This document shows positions 15,811 through 24,334 of a stretch of DNA of 64,000 nucleotides, in pieces. Both the position numbers and the translations under genes were made by a program. Location of the stretch: positions 1,860,001 through 1,924,000 of the forward strand of contig NZ_CP084561.1 of NCBI RefSeq assembly GCF_021789315.1. Reading direction: 5' to 3'. The notes under the pieces were generated by a model, which was given only the letters and a program-made list of their open reading frames with translations, was not told the DNA's origin and did not search any database. This DNA is from Arthrobacter sp. FW305-BF8. GTDB taxonomy: Bacteria; Actinomycetota; Actinomycetes; Actinomycetales; Micrococcaceae. The stretch's first letter is position 1. The number at the start of each line of letters is the position of its first letter.

Positions 15811-16707
15811 ATGAACGAAACCGGGCGCCCGCAAGACTTTCCACTCTCCAATCCCCGAGCAGATCGGGTCAGGGACGTGGCAAAGCTTGCAGGGCGCCCG
15901 GCACGTTTAAAGCGCCGGCAGTTTCTGGCCGAGGGCCCGCAGGCAGTACGTGAGGCCCTGGTGCTTCACGGCAAGCGGATCGCTGCGGGCCAGCCGGGCA
16001 TCGTCCGCGAGGTGTACGCCAGCGAGGCCTGCCTGGACCGGTACCCCGAGTTTGAAGAGCTGGCCGTGGAAACCAGTGCCCGCCTCGCCACGGACGACGT
16101 CCTGGCCGCCATGGCGGACACCGTCACCCCGCAGGGGATCGTTGCGGTGTGCGATTTCGTGGATGTCGAGCTGGCGGACGTGCTCGACGCCGGACCGCGG
16201 CTGATTGCCGTGCTCTGCCAGGTCCGCGATCCCGGGAATGCCGGGACGGTGCTTCGGGCCGCAGACGCCGCCGGCGCCGATGCCGTGATCCTCACCGGTT
16301 CCAGCGTGGATGTCTACAATCCCAAGGCGGTCCGCTCCACCGCCGGCTCCCTCTTCCACCTTCCAGTGGTTCTCGGCGCTGACGTCAACGAGCTGGCTGC
16401 GATGTGCAGGGAGCGGGGGATCGGTGTGCTGGCAGCGGATGGCTACGGGCAGCTGAACCTCGACCGCCTGCAGGACGAGAACGCCGCACGCCGGCTTGGC
16501 GCTTCGGCCGCCGGCTCTGACTACGCCCTGGAAAACCCCACGGCCTGGCTCTTCGGCAACGAAGCCCAAGGGCTCTCGGAGGACGAGCTTGCGCTTGCCG
16601 ACCATCGGGTGGCGGTGCCGGTCTATGGCGCCGCTGAGAGCCTCAATCTCGGGACGGCCGCCACCGTTTGCCTCTACGCCAGTGCGAGGTCCCAGCAGCC
16701 CGCCTAG
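15811..16707 (+). CDS. TrmH/SpoU-family rRNA/tRNA 2'-O-methyltransferase
   Basis: SPOUT-fold methyltransferase of 298 residues. ATG 15811 has TAAGG 8 nt upstream; a GTG at 15784 is an alternative. An N-terminal substrate-binding domain (ARLKRRQFLAEGPQAVREAL) precedes the three SpoU motifs: motif 1 QVRDPGNAGTVLRAADAAG, motif 2 WLFGNEAQGLS, motif 3 VPVYGAAESLNLGTAATVCL. It follows rplT by 53 nt and ends in a strong terminator, so it probably shares the ribosomal transcript. A 23S target is likely, but the exact nucleotide is not readable from sequence. Confidence 0.9.
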   Translation: MNETGRPQDFPLSNPRADRVRDVAKLAGRPARLKRRQFLAEGPQAVREALVLHGKRIAAGQPGIVREVYASEACLDRYPEFEELAVETSARLATDDVLAAMADTVTPQGIVAVCDFVDVELADVLDAGPRLIAVLCQVRDPGNAGTVLRAADAAGADAVILTGSSVDVYNPKAVRSTAGSLFHLPVVLGADVNELAAMCRERGIGVLAADGYGQLNLDRLQDENAARRLGASAAGSDYALENPTAWLFGNEAQGLSEDELALADHRVAVPVYGAAESLNLGTAATVCLYASARSQQPA

Positions 16708-16813
16708 CGTGGTGGAGTTGTTGTACAGATATCGGCCGCAAAGGGCACTTTTAGTCGCGACACGTGGACAAGAACTCCGCTCGTGGACAGCGTCGGCAGC
16801 AATACACGAAGAA

Positions 16814-16843
16814 GCGGGGGCCCACCGTCCGGTGGGCCCCCGC
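16814..16843 (+). terminator. Terminator of the infC operon
   Basis: GCGGGGGCCCACC and GGTGGGCCCCCGC make a perfect 13-bp stem with a GTCC loop, followed by TCCTGTCTGATTTGTCTGTT. The 106 nt before it hold no recognisable gene. Confidence 0.85.
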
Positions 16844-16865
16844 TCCTGTCTGATTTGTCTGTTAT

Positions 16866-16889
16866 GGGCCTGGGCCTGGGCCTGGGCCT
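16866..16889. repeat. GGGCCT hexamer repeated four times
   Basis: Four perfect tandem copies of GGGCCT lie between the terminator and the small membrane-protein gene. No coding role is seen; on the minus strand it lies just after that gene's stop. Confidence 0.8.
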
Positions 16890-16920
16890 GTTGCAGCCCA
16901 GTGCCTGTGATTCGGGCCTG

Positions 16921-17196
16921 TTATGGTGCCCGGGTGCTGTGGCTACGGCCGGTGATTGCGCCGTAGATACCTGCGACTACGAGGCCGCCGATGATGGCGA
17001 GGATCCAGGTGCCAAGGTCGAAGAACGCCAGGTCACCCTTGCCGAAGAGAAGGCTGCCGATCCAGCCGCCAACGATGGCGCCAACGACGCCCAGAACCAA
17101 GCTGGTGACCCAGCCGCCGCCGACCCTGCCGGGCATGACGGCTTTAACGATTGCGCCTACGATCAGGCCGAGAATAATCCAAGCAAGAAATCCCAT
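16921..17196 (-). CDS. GlsB/YeaQ/YmgE-family stress membrane protein
   Basis: A 91-residue membrane protein with three hydrophobic helices (FLAWIILGLIVGAIVKAVM, TSLVLGVVGAIVGGWIGSLL, TWILAIIGGLVVAGIYGAI). The ATG at 17196 is chosen because AAGGAG lies 6 nt upstream; an ATG five codons earlier lacks one. The family is widespread in actinobacteria and is called transglycosylase-associated, though no catalytic residues are evident. The family is often stress-induced. It is a single-gene unit divergent from the CDF transporter. Confidence 0.85.
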   Translation of the reverse strand: MGFLAWIILGLIVGAIVKAVMPGRVGGGWVTSLVLGVVGAIVGGWIGSLLFGKGDLAFFDLGTWILAIIGGLVVAGIYGAITGRSHSTRAP

Positions 17197-17439
17197 TGTC
17201 TGCTCCTTCATATTCGTCGGGATCGATTCTTATCAGTCCCGATATGGCTTCAAGCTAACACAGCGCGTGATTATTTGTCAGCAGGCTTACTTTTGGCTCT
17301 TTTCGTGGCGTCTGAGGCCCTCTCCGGTGCCCGTCCGGGGCCCGTCCAGTGCCGGAGCGGTACGGTATTTCCTAGACGGCGGTTCCATGCCGCCCTGTCC
17401 CATCCGTTTGAAATTTCCACGTGAAGAGGTGAGGCTCCC

Positions 17440-18393
17440 TTGTCTGCAAATGGCGGTACCAAGGCGATTGTGGCGGCGCTGGCCGCCAACCTGACCATCG
17501 CTGTCCTGAAGTTCGTCGCGTTCCTGTTGACGCGTTCCTCGTCGATGCTGGCTGAGGCCATCCACTCAGTCGCGGACTCCGGCAACCAGATCCTGCTGCT
17601 GGTCGGCGGAAAACGCGCACAGCGGGCGGCCAGCCCGGAACACCCCTTTGGCTACGGACGCGAGCGGTACATTTATGCGTTCATCGTTTCCATCGTGCTC
17701 TTCAGCGTCGGCGGCCTGTTCGCCCTGTATGAGGGATGGGAAAAAATCCAGCACCCGCACGCCATAGAAGGCGACTTCTGGTGGGTGCCCCTGGCCGTGC
17801 TGGTGGGAGCCATCATCGCAGAGTCGTTCTCGTTCCGGACGGCCATCAGCGAAGCCAACCACATCCGCGGCAGCCAGGGCTGGATCAGCTTCGTGCGGAC
17901 CGCCAAGCAGCCCGAGCTTCCGGTGATCCTGCTCGAAGACTTCGGTGCGCTGCTGGGCCTCGTCTTCGCCCTGTTCGGCGTGGGACTGACCCTGCTGACC
18001 GGCGACGGCATCTGGGACGGAATCGGAACCGGGATGATCGGTCTGCTGCTCGTGGCGATTGCCGTCATCCTGGCGATGGAAACCAAATCCCTGCTGCTGG
18101 GGGAGTCGGCAACCAAGGACGACGTCGGCCGGATCCGGCGCGCCATCGAGGCGGACGGCACAACCATTATCCACCTCAAGACCCTGCACCTGGGCCCGGA
18201 GGAGCTGCTCGTGGCGGCCAAGATCAGCGTGGATGCAGGTGATTCCGGGCTGGACATTGCCAAGGCAATTGACGACGCCGAAGCCCGGATCCGCTCGGCC
18301 GTTCCCATCGCGCGGGTCATCTACCTGGAGCCAGACATCCGCCGCGCCCAGGTGGCCAGCGGGCCCGCCCTTGCGGGCGAGCCAGGCGCCTAG
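17440..18393 (+). CDS. Cation diffusion facilitator transporter
   Basis: Divalent-cation (Zn/Co/Mn) antiporter, 317 residues. TTG 17440 has GAGGTGAGG a few bases upstream. Six membrane helices are predicted, with the metal-site motif HSVADSGNQ in helix 2 and EDFGALLGLV in helix 5, which aligns with the second metal motif although Phe stands where many members have Ser. A cytoplasmic C-terminal domain (about 215-300) follows. The layout and the insert around ISFVRTAKQPELPVILLED are like the SLC30A9/ZnT9-type subgroup. Substrate metal not determined. Confidence 0.85.
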   Translation: MSANGGTKAIVAALAANLTIAVLKFVAFLLTRSSSMLAEAIHSVADSGNQILLLVGGKRAQRAASPEHPFGYGRERYIYAFIVSIVLFSVGGLFALYEGWEKIQHPHAIEGDFWWVPLAVLVGAIIAESFSFRTAISEANHIRGSQGWISFVRTAKQPELPVILLEDFGALLGLVFALFGVGLTLLTGDGIWDGIGTGMIGLLLVAIAVILAMETKSLLLGESATKDDVGRIRRAIEADGTTIIHLKTLHLGPEELLVAAKISVDAGDSGLDIAKAIDDAEARIRSAVPIARVIYLEPDIRRAQVASGPALAGEPGA

Positions 18394-18417
18394 CTGGCTG
18401 TAGGTCCGGCCGCCCCC

Positions 18418-18465
18418 TGCAATTCTGAGCCGCTGGCTCCGTGCAATTCTGGGCCGCTGGCTCCG
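18418..18465. repeat. 24-bp tandem duplication between CDF and MFS genes
   Basis: Two adjacent copies of TGCAATTCTG(A/G)GCCGCTGG plus CTCCG differ at one base. The GCCGCTGGC core also pairs with GCCAGCGGC at the end of the following minus-strand gene (18482-18491), so the duplication multiplies one arm of that gene's terminator-like stem. Confidence 0.75.
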
Positions 18466-18474
18466 TGACTGCTG

Positions 18475-19680
18475 TTACGGGGCCAGCGGCTTTTTGCGTT
18501 CCAGCAGGCCGCTGAACAGGGCCACGATCAGGCCCAGAATGGCGAGAACGGCACCAACCAGGGCGGGGGCAACGTAGCCCCAGCCCCAGGCGATCACCAG
18601 GCCGCCCAGGAAGGCGCCCAGGGCGTTGGCGACGTTCAGGGCGGCATGGTTGAGCGAGGACGCCAGCGACGGCGCATCGGGAGACGCATCCAGCAGACGG
18701 GTCTGCAGGGCGGGTACAAGCATGGACCCGGCGGCACCCACGACGAACACCATGACGAAGGCCGACCACGGCCAGTGCACAGCCATGGCGTACACCACCA
18801 GTGCGACGGCGATTCCCGGCAGGACGCGGTAGATGGTCCCCATCACGGACTTGTCCGCAATCCGGCCACCGACGATGTTGCCGGCCACCATTCCCAGGCC
18901 GTACAGGGCCACCACGAACGGCAGCAGGGCGGCGGGGATCCCGGCCACGGAGGTCATGGTGTGGGAGATGTAGGTGTACGTGGCGAAGAACCCGCCAAAT
19001 CCGACGATGCCGATGAGGATGGCCAGCCAGACCTGCGCTCTTTTGAGCGCGCCCAGCTCCCTGCGGATGCTGGCGTCCGCGTGCGCCTTCTGGAACGGAA
19101 CGAATTTCCAGATGAGTGCCAGGGTCACCAGTCCCAGCAGTCCCACCAGGACAAAGAGCAGGCGCCAGCCAAAGGCCTGGCCGAGCCAGGTGGCGAAGGG
19201 GACGCCGACCACATTGGCAACCGTGAGCCCCGCCATCACCATGGAGATGGCCCAGCCCCGCTTAGTCGGCGCCACCAAGGAAGCGGCGATGACCGCGGCC
19301 ACGCCAAAAAACGCGCCGTGCGGCAGGCCGGCGGCGAACCGGGAGACCAGCATGCTCGCGTAATCGGGTGCGATGAACGAGGAGAGGTTGGCAACGCTGA
19401 AGAACAGCATGAGCCCCAGCGCAAGGAGCTTGCGCGGCAATTTCGCTCCGACGGCGGCAAGTACGGGAGCTCCGACGACGACGCCCAGGGCGTAGGCCGA
19501 GATCAGGTGCCCGGCCTCGGGGGTGCTGATCCGGAGTCCGACTTCGACCTCCTTGAGCAGTCCCATCATGGCGAACTCGGTGACACCGATGCCGAAGCCG
19601 CCCATGGCCAGCGCAAGAATGGCGGGTCCGATGTTCGTGGCGGCTTTGGGCGTGGGGGGAGCCTGGACAGTGGAAGTCAT
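18475..19680 (-). CDS. MFS transporter, AraJ/DHA1-type
   Basis: A 401-residue transporter with 12 predicted helices. The N-terminus IGPAILALAMGGFGIGVTEF is typical of the AraJ/YdhP drug:H+ antiporter-1 group, followed by GAPVLAAVGAKLPRK (loop 2-3 motif). The last codons and stop lie in a stem (GCCGCTGGCCCCGT with ACGGAGCCAGCGGC on the minus strand). Substrate unknown; members export sugars, purine ribonucleosides or drugs. Confidence 0.85.
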   Translation of the reverse strand: MTSTVQAPPTPKAATNIGPAILALAMGGFGIGVTEFAMMGLLKEVEVGLRISTPEAGHLISAYALGVVVGAPVLAAVGAKLPRKLLALGLMLFFSVANLSSFIAPDYASMLVSRFAAGLPHGAFFGVAAVIAASLVAPTKRGWAISMVMAGLTVANVVGVPFATWLGQAFGWRLLFVLVGLLGLVTLALIWKFVPFQKAHADASIRRELGALKRAQVWLAILIGIVGFGGFFATYTYISHTMTSVAGIPAALLPFVVALYGLGMVAGNIVGGRIADKSVMGTIYRVLPGIAVALVVYAMAVHWPWSAFVMVFVVGAAGSMLVPALQTRLLDASPDAPSLASSLNHAALNVANALGAFLGGLVIAWGWGYVAPALVGAVLAILGLIVALFSGLLERKKPLAP

Positions 19681-19811
19681 GTGCCTGCTTTTCGAAGGGG
19701 AGTTGCGGAGTAGGCCTCGTTGCCACTGTTATGTCTGATTTTAACAAGCTTCCGGCGGGATGGATATTCCGGGCCCGGGAGGGCCCGCCTCATGAAAAAC
19801 CTGCGCCCTCC

Positions 19812-19817
19812 TAGACT
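19812..19817 (+). promoter_or_regulatory. -10 element for leaderless NUDIX gene
   Basis: TAGACT ends 6 nt before GTG 19824; no Shine-Dalgarno is present. Confidence 0.5.
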
Positions 19818-19823
19818 GGACCG

Positions 19824-20282
19824 GTGACTGAACTGATTAACGTCGTCGGCGGGGCCGTGGTGGACTCGTTGTCCGCTCCCGTCCGGCTTCTCGTGGCGCG
19901 CCGGACGGCGCCTCCGCAGTTTGCCGGCATGTGGGAATTCCCGGGCGGCAAAGTGGAACCTGGCGAGGTCCCCGAGAGTGCACTGCACCGGGAGCTGCGC
20001 GAGGAACTCGGCATCGCCGTCGTTCTTGGGGCGGAGCTGTTGGCGCCCGGGCCAGCCGGCTGGCCCCTGAACGACAAGGCCGCGATGCGGGTGTGGTTCG
20101 CGGAAGTGGCAGACGGAGAACCGCGGCCGCTCGAAGATCACGATGAACTCCGCTGGGTCAGCATCAGCGAAGGTGACGAAGCTCTCAGCCTGCCCTGGAT
20201 TCCGGCCGACCTCCCGATTGTCCGGGCGCTGCTCGCCAGCGTCGCCGCGGCGAACCGCGCAAACTCTCTCCGCGGAAATTAA
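19824..20282 (+). CDS. NUDIX hydrolase, MutT-like
   Basis: A 152-residue pyrophosphohydrolase, probably for oxidised dGTP. The Nudix box is complete: GGKVEPGEVPESALHRELRE followed by ELGI. The order of motifs (VVGGAVV start, MWEFPGG before the box) is that of MutT/CTP pyrophosphohydrolases. GTG start with a -10 hexamer 6 nt before it suggests a leaderless message. Substrate assigned by family only. Confidence 0.85.
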   Translation: MTELINVVGGAVVDSLSAPVRLLVARRTAPPQFAGMWEFPGGKVEPGEVPESALHRELREELGIAVVLGAELLAPGPAGWPLNDKAAMRVWFAEVADGEPRPLEDHDELRWVSISEGDEALSLPWIPADLPIVRALLASVAAANRANSLRGN

Positions 20283-20361
20283 CACCACCCTTCACGGCTC
20301 TCCTCGAGCTGATTGTTCGGATTTGTTGCCGCGCGGAGCTGCTGGGCAGAATTACATGCTG

Positions 20362-20378
20362 GACACCCCCGCGGTGTC
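20362..20378 (+). promoter_or_regulatory. Small stem-loop upstream of metN
   Basis: GACACC-cccgc-GGTGTC forms a 6-bp stem in the 149-bp spacer before metN. No SAM riboswitch pattern could be recognised around it. Confidence 0.25.
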
Positions 20379-20431
20379 TCACTCCTTGAACAGTTCCGGG
20401 AGATTTCCGCGCCCAGCCCTGAAGGAACCGC

Positions 20432-21412
20432 ATGATATCCGTGAGCCGTGTCGTCAAGAGCTACGGCTCCGGGGCCGCGCAGGTCCGCGCCCTCGACGAC
20501 GTCACAATGTCCGTGAAAAAGGGCGAAATATTCGGCGTCGTGGGGCAGAGCGGCGCAGGCAAAAGCACCCTGATCCGCACCATCAACTCCCTGGAACAGC
20601 CGGATTCCGGAACCGTCCACGTCGGCGGCCGGGACATGACAAAGCTGGCCGGCAGGGAGCTGCGGCAGGCCCGCCACGACATCGGCATGATTTTCCAGCA
20701 CTTCAACCTCCTTAGCGGGCGCACCGTGCGGGCGAATGTTGAGCTCTCGCTGGAGATTACCGGTGCGGGCCGGGCTCAGCGGCGGACCCGCGCGCTGGAA
20801 ATCCTTGAACTCGTGGATCTGCACGGCAAGGCGGATGCGTATCCCGCCCAGCTGTCGGGCGGGCAGAAGCAGCGCGTCGGCATCGCCCGCGCGCTGGCGT
20901 CCAACCCGTCCGTGCTGCTCAGCGATGAAGCCACCTCGGCGCTGGACCCGGACACCACACGCCAGATCCTCGACCTGATCCGGCAGCTGAGCAAGGATCT
21001 GGGCCTGACCGTACTCCTCATCACGCACGAGATGGACGTGGTTAAGCGCATCTGCGATTCGGCCGCCGTCATGAGCCAGGGGCGGATCCTGGAGCAGGGT
21101 TCCGTCGAGAAACTGCTCACCACGGAGAAGTCCCTGCTTGGCCAGGCACTTTTCCCCCTGGGCGACATCCCGCCTACCTCCAACGCGGTCGTGGAGATCA
21201 CCTTCACGGGAGTGGCCACGGACCGGCCGGTCATAGCCCAGCTGGCACGCCAGCACGGCATCGACGTGGGAATTCTGGGCGCTGCCGTGGAAACCATCCA
21301 CGGCCGCCAGACAGGGCGGACCCGGCTGGAACTGCCCGGTGATGCAACGACCGTATCCGGCGCCGTCGCCGACCTGCGGTCCCAAGGACTTCATGTGGAG
21401 GTAATCAAGTGA
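20432..21412 (+). CDS. metN: Methionine ABC transporter ATP-binding protein
   Basis: ATPase of the D-/L-methionine importer, 326 residues. GAAGGAA stands 6 nt before ATG 20432. Walker A GQSGAGKS, Q-loop FQHFN, signature LSGGQKQR, Walker B VLLSDEATSALD and H-loop ITHEMD are all present. The last 80 residues are an NIL regulatory domain, which in E. coli MetN binds methionine and inhibits transport. The stop overlaps the metI GTG by 4 bp. Confidence 0.93.
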   Translation: MISVSRVVKSYGSGAAQVRALDDVTMSVKKGEIFGVVGQSGAGKSTLIRTINSLEQPDSGTVHVGGRDMTKLAGRELRQARHDIGMIFQHFNLLSGRTVRANVELSLEITGAGRAQRRTRALEILELVDLHGKADAYPAQLSGGQKQRVGIARALASNPSVLLSDEATSALDPDTTRQILDLIRQLSKDLGLTVLLITHEMDVVKRICDSAAVMSQGRILEQGSVEKLLTTEKSLLGQALFPLGDIPPTSNAVVEITFTGVATDRPVIAQLARQHGIDVGILGAAVETIHGRQTGRTRLELPGDATTVSGAVADLRSQGLHVEVIK

Positions 21413-22110
21413 TCGACCGCAACGATCCCTACTTTTGGGCGGACCTGCTGGACACCATCCTCAAGGGCGCCGGGGAGACCTTCTACACGGTAGGCGTGAG
21501 CCTGCTCCTCACGGTTCTCTTCGGGCTGGCGGCCGGCGTGCTGCTGGTTACCACCGAGGCTCACGGGCTGCTGGCCAGGCCGTTCGGCAGCCGTGCCCTG
21601 GGGGTCGCCGTGAACCGGGTGCTGGACGTCGTGGTGAACATCGGCCGGTCCATCCCGTTCATCATCCTGATGATCCTTTTGATTCCCTTCACCCGCCTGC
21701 TGGTCGGCTCCTTTATCGGTCCGACGGCGGCGATCGTACCGCTGGCGATCGCCGGCATTCCGTTCTTCGCCCGGCTCGTGGAAATCGGCATCCGCGAAGT
21801 GCCCAAGGGCCTCGTTGAAGCAGCCCAGTCGCTCGGCGCCACCCGTTGGACGATTCTCACCAAGGTCCTGGTTGCCGAGGCGGTCCCCGCACTGGCGCTG
21901 GGGCTGTCCACCACCGTTGTGGGCCTCATCGGATACTCAGCCATGGTGGGTGCGGTTGGCGGCGGCGGGCTCGGCGATGTGGCTTTCCGTTACGGCTACC
22001 AGCGCTACAGCCCCGAGTACATGTTCGCCGTCGTCATCCTGCTGATCCTCCTGGTCCAGCTGTTCCAGTCGCTGGGCAACTTTGCCGCCCGCAGGCTGTC
22101 CCACCGCTGA
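21409..22110 (+). CDS. metI: Methionine ABC transporter permease
   Basis: A 233-residue inner-membrane permease with five hydrophobic helices and the EAA-loop motif VPKGLVEAAQSLGATRWTIL that docks on MetN. GTG start (21409) overlapping metN. The segment YSAMVGAVGGGGLGDVAFRYGYQR is the conserved end of MetI. Confidence 0.93.
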   Translation: MIDRNDPYFWADLLDTILKGAGETFYTVGVSLLLTVLFGLAAGVLLVTTEAHGLLARPFGSRALGVAVNRVLDVVVNIGRSIPFIILMILLIPFTRLLVGSFIGPTAAIVPLAIAGIPFFARLVEIGIREVPKGLVEAAQSLGATRWTILTKVLVAEAVPALALGLSTTVVGLIGYSAMVGAVGGGGLGDVAFRYGYQRYSPEYMFAVVILLILLVQLFQSLGNFAARRLSHR

Positions 22111-22168
22111 CACCAGATCTCAGCCACGCGTTTTCACCCCCATCCGCTCCATCCTGAAAGAGTCCAGC

Positions 22169-22972
22169 ATGATCCGATCCACCATCCTCAAGGCCGCTGC
22201 TGCCGGAGCCCTCGCCGTCCTGGCCCTCTCTGCCTGTGGCAGCCCAAGCTCCTCCAGCGCCTCGGAGACCATCAAGGTAGGTGCCCTCGCGGTGCCCGCC
22301 GGCGACATGCTCAAGCACGTCCAGCGGGAGCTCGCATCCAAGGAAGGCCTCACGGTCGAATACAAGGAGTTCAGCGACTACAACACCCCGAACCCTGCCG
22401 TGAGCGACGGCGACATTGACGCCAACCTCTTCCAGAACACGACGTTCATGGAGACGTACAACAAGGCTTCGGGGAAGAACCTGGTCAGCGTCGGAAAGGT
22501 ATACCTGCCGCCGATGGCCCTGTACTCCAACGAGGTGAAGAGCGTGGACGCCCTACCTGAGGGCGCGTCGGTGGCCATCCCCAATGACCCCACCAATGAG
22601 GCCCGCGCCCTGAAGTTGCTCGCGTCCAAGGGGCTCATCGAGGTGACGGAAAACCCCATCACGCTCAAGGACGTGACGGCCAACCCGAAGAACCTGAAGT
22701 TCACGGAGATCGAGAACGCCAGCCTCCCGCAGGCGCTGAACGACAAGGACGCCGCCATTGTCACCCTGGCGTTCGCCCTGCCGGCCGGCCTGAGCACTGA
22801 CAAGCAGATCCTGGTCGAGGGCAAGGACAGCGCCTACTACAACGTCCTCGCCGTGAATGCGGACAAGAAGGACGACGCCCGGGTGCAGAAGCTTTACAAG
22901 ATCCTGACGTCGCAGGAGATGAAGGACTTCATCCAGACGGAGTTCAAGGGCCTGGTGATTCCGGCCAGCTAA
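22169..22972 (+). CDS. metQ: Methionine-binding lipoprotein
   Basis: Substrate-binding protein of the MetNIQ importer, 267 residues. ATG 22169 follows GAAAGAG. The signal peptide ends in a lipobox LSAC (about residue 22), so the mature protein is anchored to the outer face of the membrane. NlpA-type motifs seen: VGALAVPAGDMLKHVQ, DYNTPNPAVSDGDIDANLFQ, VAIPNDPTNEARALKLL. A strong terminator follows, closing the metNIQ unit. Confidence 0.92.
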   Translation: MIRSTILKAAAAGALAVLALSACGSPSSSSASETIKVGALAVPAGDMLKHVQRELASKEGLTVEYKEFSDYNTPNPAVSDGDIDANLFQNTTFMETYNKASGKNLVSVGKVYLPPMALYSNEVKSVDALPEGASVAIPNDPTNEARALKLLASKGLIEVTENPITLKDVTANPKNLKFTEIENASLPQALNDKDAAIVTLAFALPAGLSTDKQILVEGKDSAYYNVLAVNADKKDDARVQKLYKILTSQEMKDFIQTEFKGLVIPAS

Positions 22973-23042
22973 GGCTGACCGATCAGCTCAGGCTGACCGG
23001 CTAGGGCTAACGGGCGTACTGCGGAGCGTGTCGCAGAAACCC

Positions 23043-23077
23043 GAGGAGGGCAGGACGGTGACCGTCCTGCCCTCCTC
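23043..23077 (+). terminator. Terminator of metNIQ
   Basis: A 16-bp perfect stem GAGGAGGGCAGGACGG/CCGTCCTGCCCTCCTC with a TGA loop, followed by TTATTTGGTT. Confidence 0.9.
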
Positions 23078-23131
23078 TTATTTGGTTGGAGCGCTCTTGG
23101 TGGAGGCGCTTTTGGCTGGGCGCGGCAGGGC

Positions 23132-24253
23132 TCAGAACAGTGTGGGCTGGGACGTCCGGGCGCTGCCGTGGCCATGCTGCGCCGACCTAGCCTGCCCTGA
23201 GCGATCCTGCGGAATGCTTCCCTCCGGGTAGGCAGCTTCCTCGCCCCGGGGATCGTCGACGGGGGAATCCTCGACGTCCCGGTGGCTGAACCCGTGCGAG
23301 CCGGTGAAGCCGTGCCGGGCTTTGAAGAAGCGGACCCTGCCGGCAAGCCAGGTGCGGTATTCCTTGGACGCGTACGAGCCTGTGCCATACAGCCTGCGGT
23401 AGCGGCCCGCCAGTTCCGGATGCCGGGCGGCGATCCACTGCATGAACCATTCCCGGGTGCCGGGCTTCAGATACAGCGCCCCGGCCGTGACACCGGTGGC
23501 ACCCGCGGCCGCCAGTGAGGCGAACAAGGAGTCCAGGGCCTCGTCGCTGTCCGAAAGCCACGGCAGGATGGGCATGGCCATGACCCCGCAGGGCAGCCCG
23601 GCTTCCCGGAGCCTGGACACGAGCTTAAGCCGGGCCCTGGGGCCGGGCGTGCCTGGTTCGATGGCCTCGGAGAGCTGCTCGTCCGTCATGGCGAGGGAGA
23701 TCCCGATGCCCACAGGCACCTGCGCCGCGGCATGCTTCAGGAGCGGAATGTCACGCGCCAGCAAAGTCCCCTTGGTCAGGATGGACAACGGTGTCCCGGA
23801 ATCGGCCAGCGCGCCGATGATACCGGGCATCAGCCGGTACCGGCCTTCCGCCCGCTGGTAGGGGTCCGTGTTGGTGCCCAGCGCCACGTGCTGCCGGTTC
23901 CAGGAGGGCTTGGCCAGCTCCTTTTGCAGCACCTCGGCCGCGTTGATCTTGACCACCACCTGGCTGTCGAAATCAAGCCCGGCGTCGAAGTCCAGGTAGG
24001 TGTGGCTCTTGCGGGCGAAGCAGTAGACGCACGCGTGGCTGCAGCCCCGGTAGGGGTTCACGGTCCACTCGAACGGCATCCGCGAGCCGGCGGGCACCTT
24101 GTTGAGCACCGATTTGGCGGTGACCTCATGAAAGGTGACGCCGGCGAACTCGGGTGTGGACACAGACCGCACGAGGCCGGCCAAGGGCAGCAGGGGTGCA
24201 GTCCCGGGCACCTCTTCCTGTGCGGGTTTGAGTGCCTGTGCGTCCCATCTCAT
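23132..24253 (-). CDS. Rv2578c-type radical SAM protein
   Basis: A 373-residue radical SAM enzyme. The 4Fe-4S motif is CSHACVYCFAR (CxxxCxxC, about residue 70). TVNPYRGCSHAC and GTNTDPYQRAEGRYRL are hallmarks of the Rv2578c/SplB-like group. The C-terminal 60 residues are hydrophilic. The ATG at 24253 follows a near-perfect SOS box within 25 bp and no Shine-Dalgarno; TATATT inside the box can be the -10. M. tuberculosis Rv2578c is, as I recall, also DNA-damage-inducible. A role in DNA or RNA repair is plausible but the substrate is unknown. Confidence 0.85.
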   Translation of the reverse strand: MRWDAQALKPAQEEVPGTAPLLPLAGLVRSVSTPEFAGVTFHEVTAKSVLNKVPAGSRMPFEWTVNPYRGCSHACVYCFARKSHTYLDFDAGLDFDSQVVVKINAAEVLQKELAKPSWNRQHVALGTNTDPYQRAEGRYRLMPGIIGALADSGTPLSILTKGTLLARDIPLLKHAAAQVPVGIGISLAMTDEQLSEAIEPGTPGPRARLKLVSRLREAGLPCGVMAMPILPWLSDSDEALDSLFASLAAAGATGVTAGALYLKPGTREWFMQWIAARHPELAGRYRRLYGTGSYASKEYRTWLAGRVRFFKARHGFTGSHGFSHRDVEDSPVDDPRGEEAAYPEGSIPQDRSGQARSAQHGHGSARTSQPTLF

Positions 24254-24261
24254 GCCCCCAT

Positions 24262-24277
24262 TCGAATATATGTTCGA
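24262..24277 (-). promoter_or_regulatory. SOS box of the radical SAM gene
   Basis: On the minus strand TCGAACATATATTCGA matches the SOS consensus TCGAACNNNNGTTCGA at all but one base. It overlaps a TATATT -10-like hexamer 8-15 bp before the ATG, a position where LexA would block RNA polymerase. Confidence 0.8.
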
Positions 24278-24322
24278 AGTTAAGTCAAGGCCCGCCGTCG
24301 GCGTTTCCTGCGGAGGGGCGGC

Positions 24323-24328
24323 TACGCT
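24323..24328 (+). promoter_or_regulatory. -10 element for leaderless pcp
   Basis: TACGCT ends 6 nt before ATG 24335; no Shine-Dalgarno is present. Confidence 0.4.
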
Positions 24329-24334
24329 GGGTCC

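Noticed and set aside
16708..16813. Small gene between the TrmH-type gene and its terminator
   Set aside because: No start with ribosome-binding site and no plausible product; probably only 3' UTR.
20283..20431. SAM riboswitch before metN
   Set aside because: I could not recognise SAM-I, SAM-II or SAM-IV core sequences; only a 6-bp hairpin is present.
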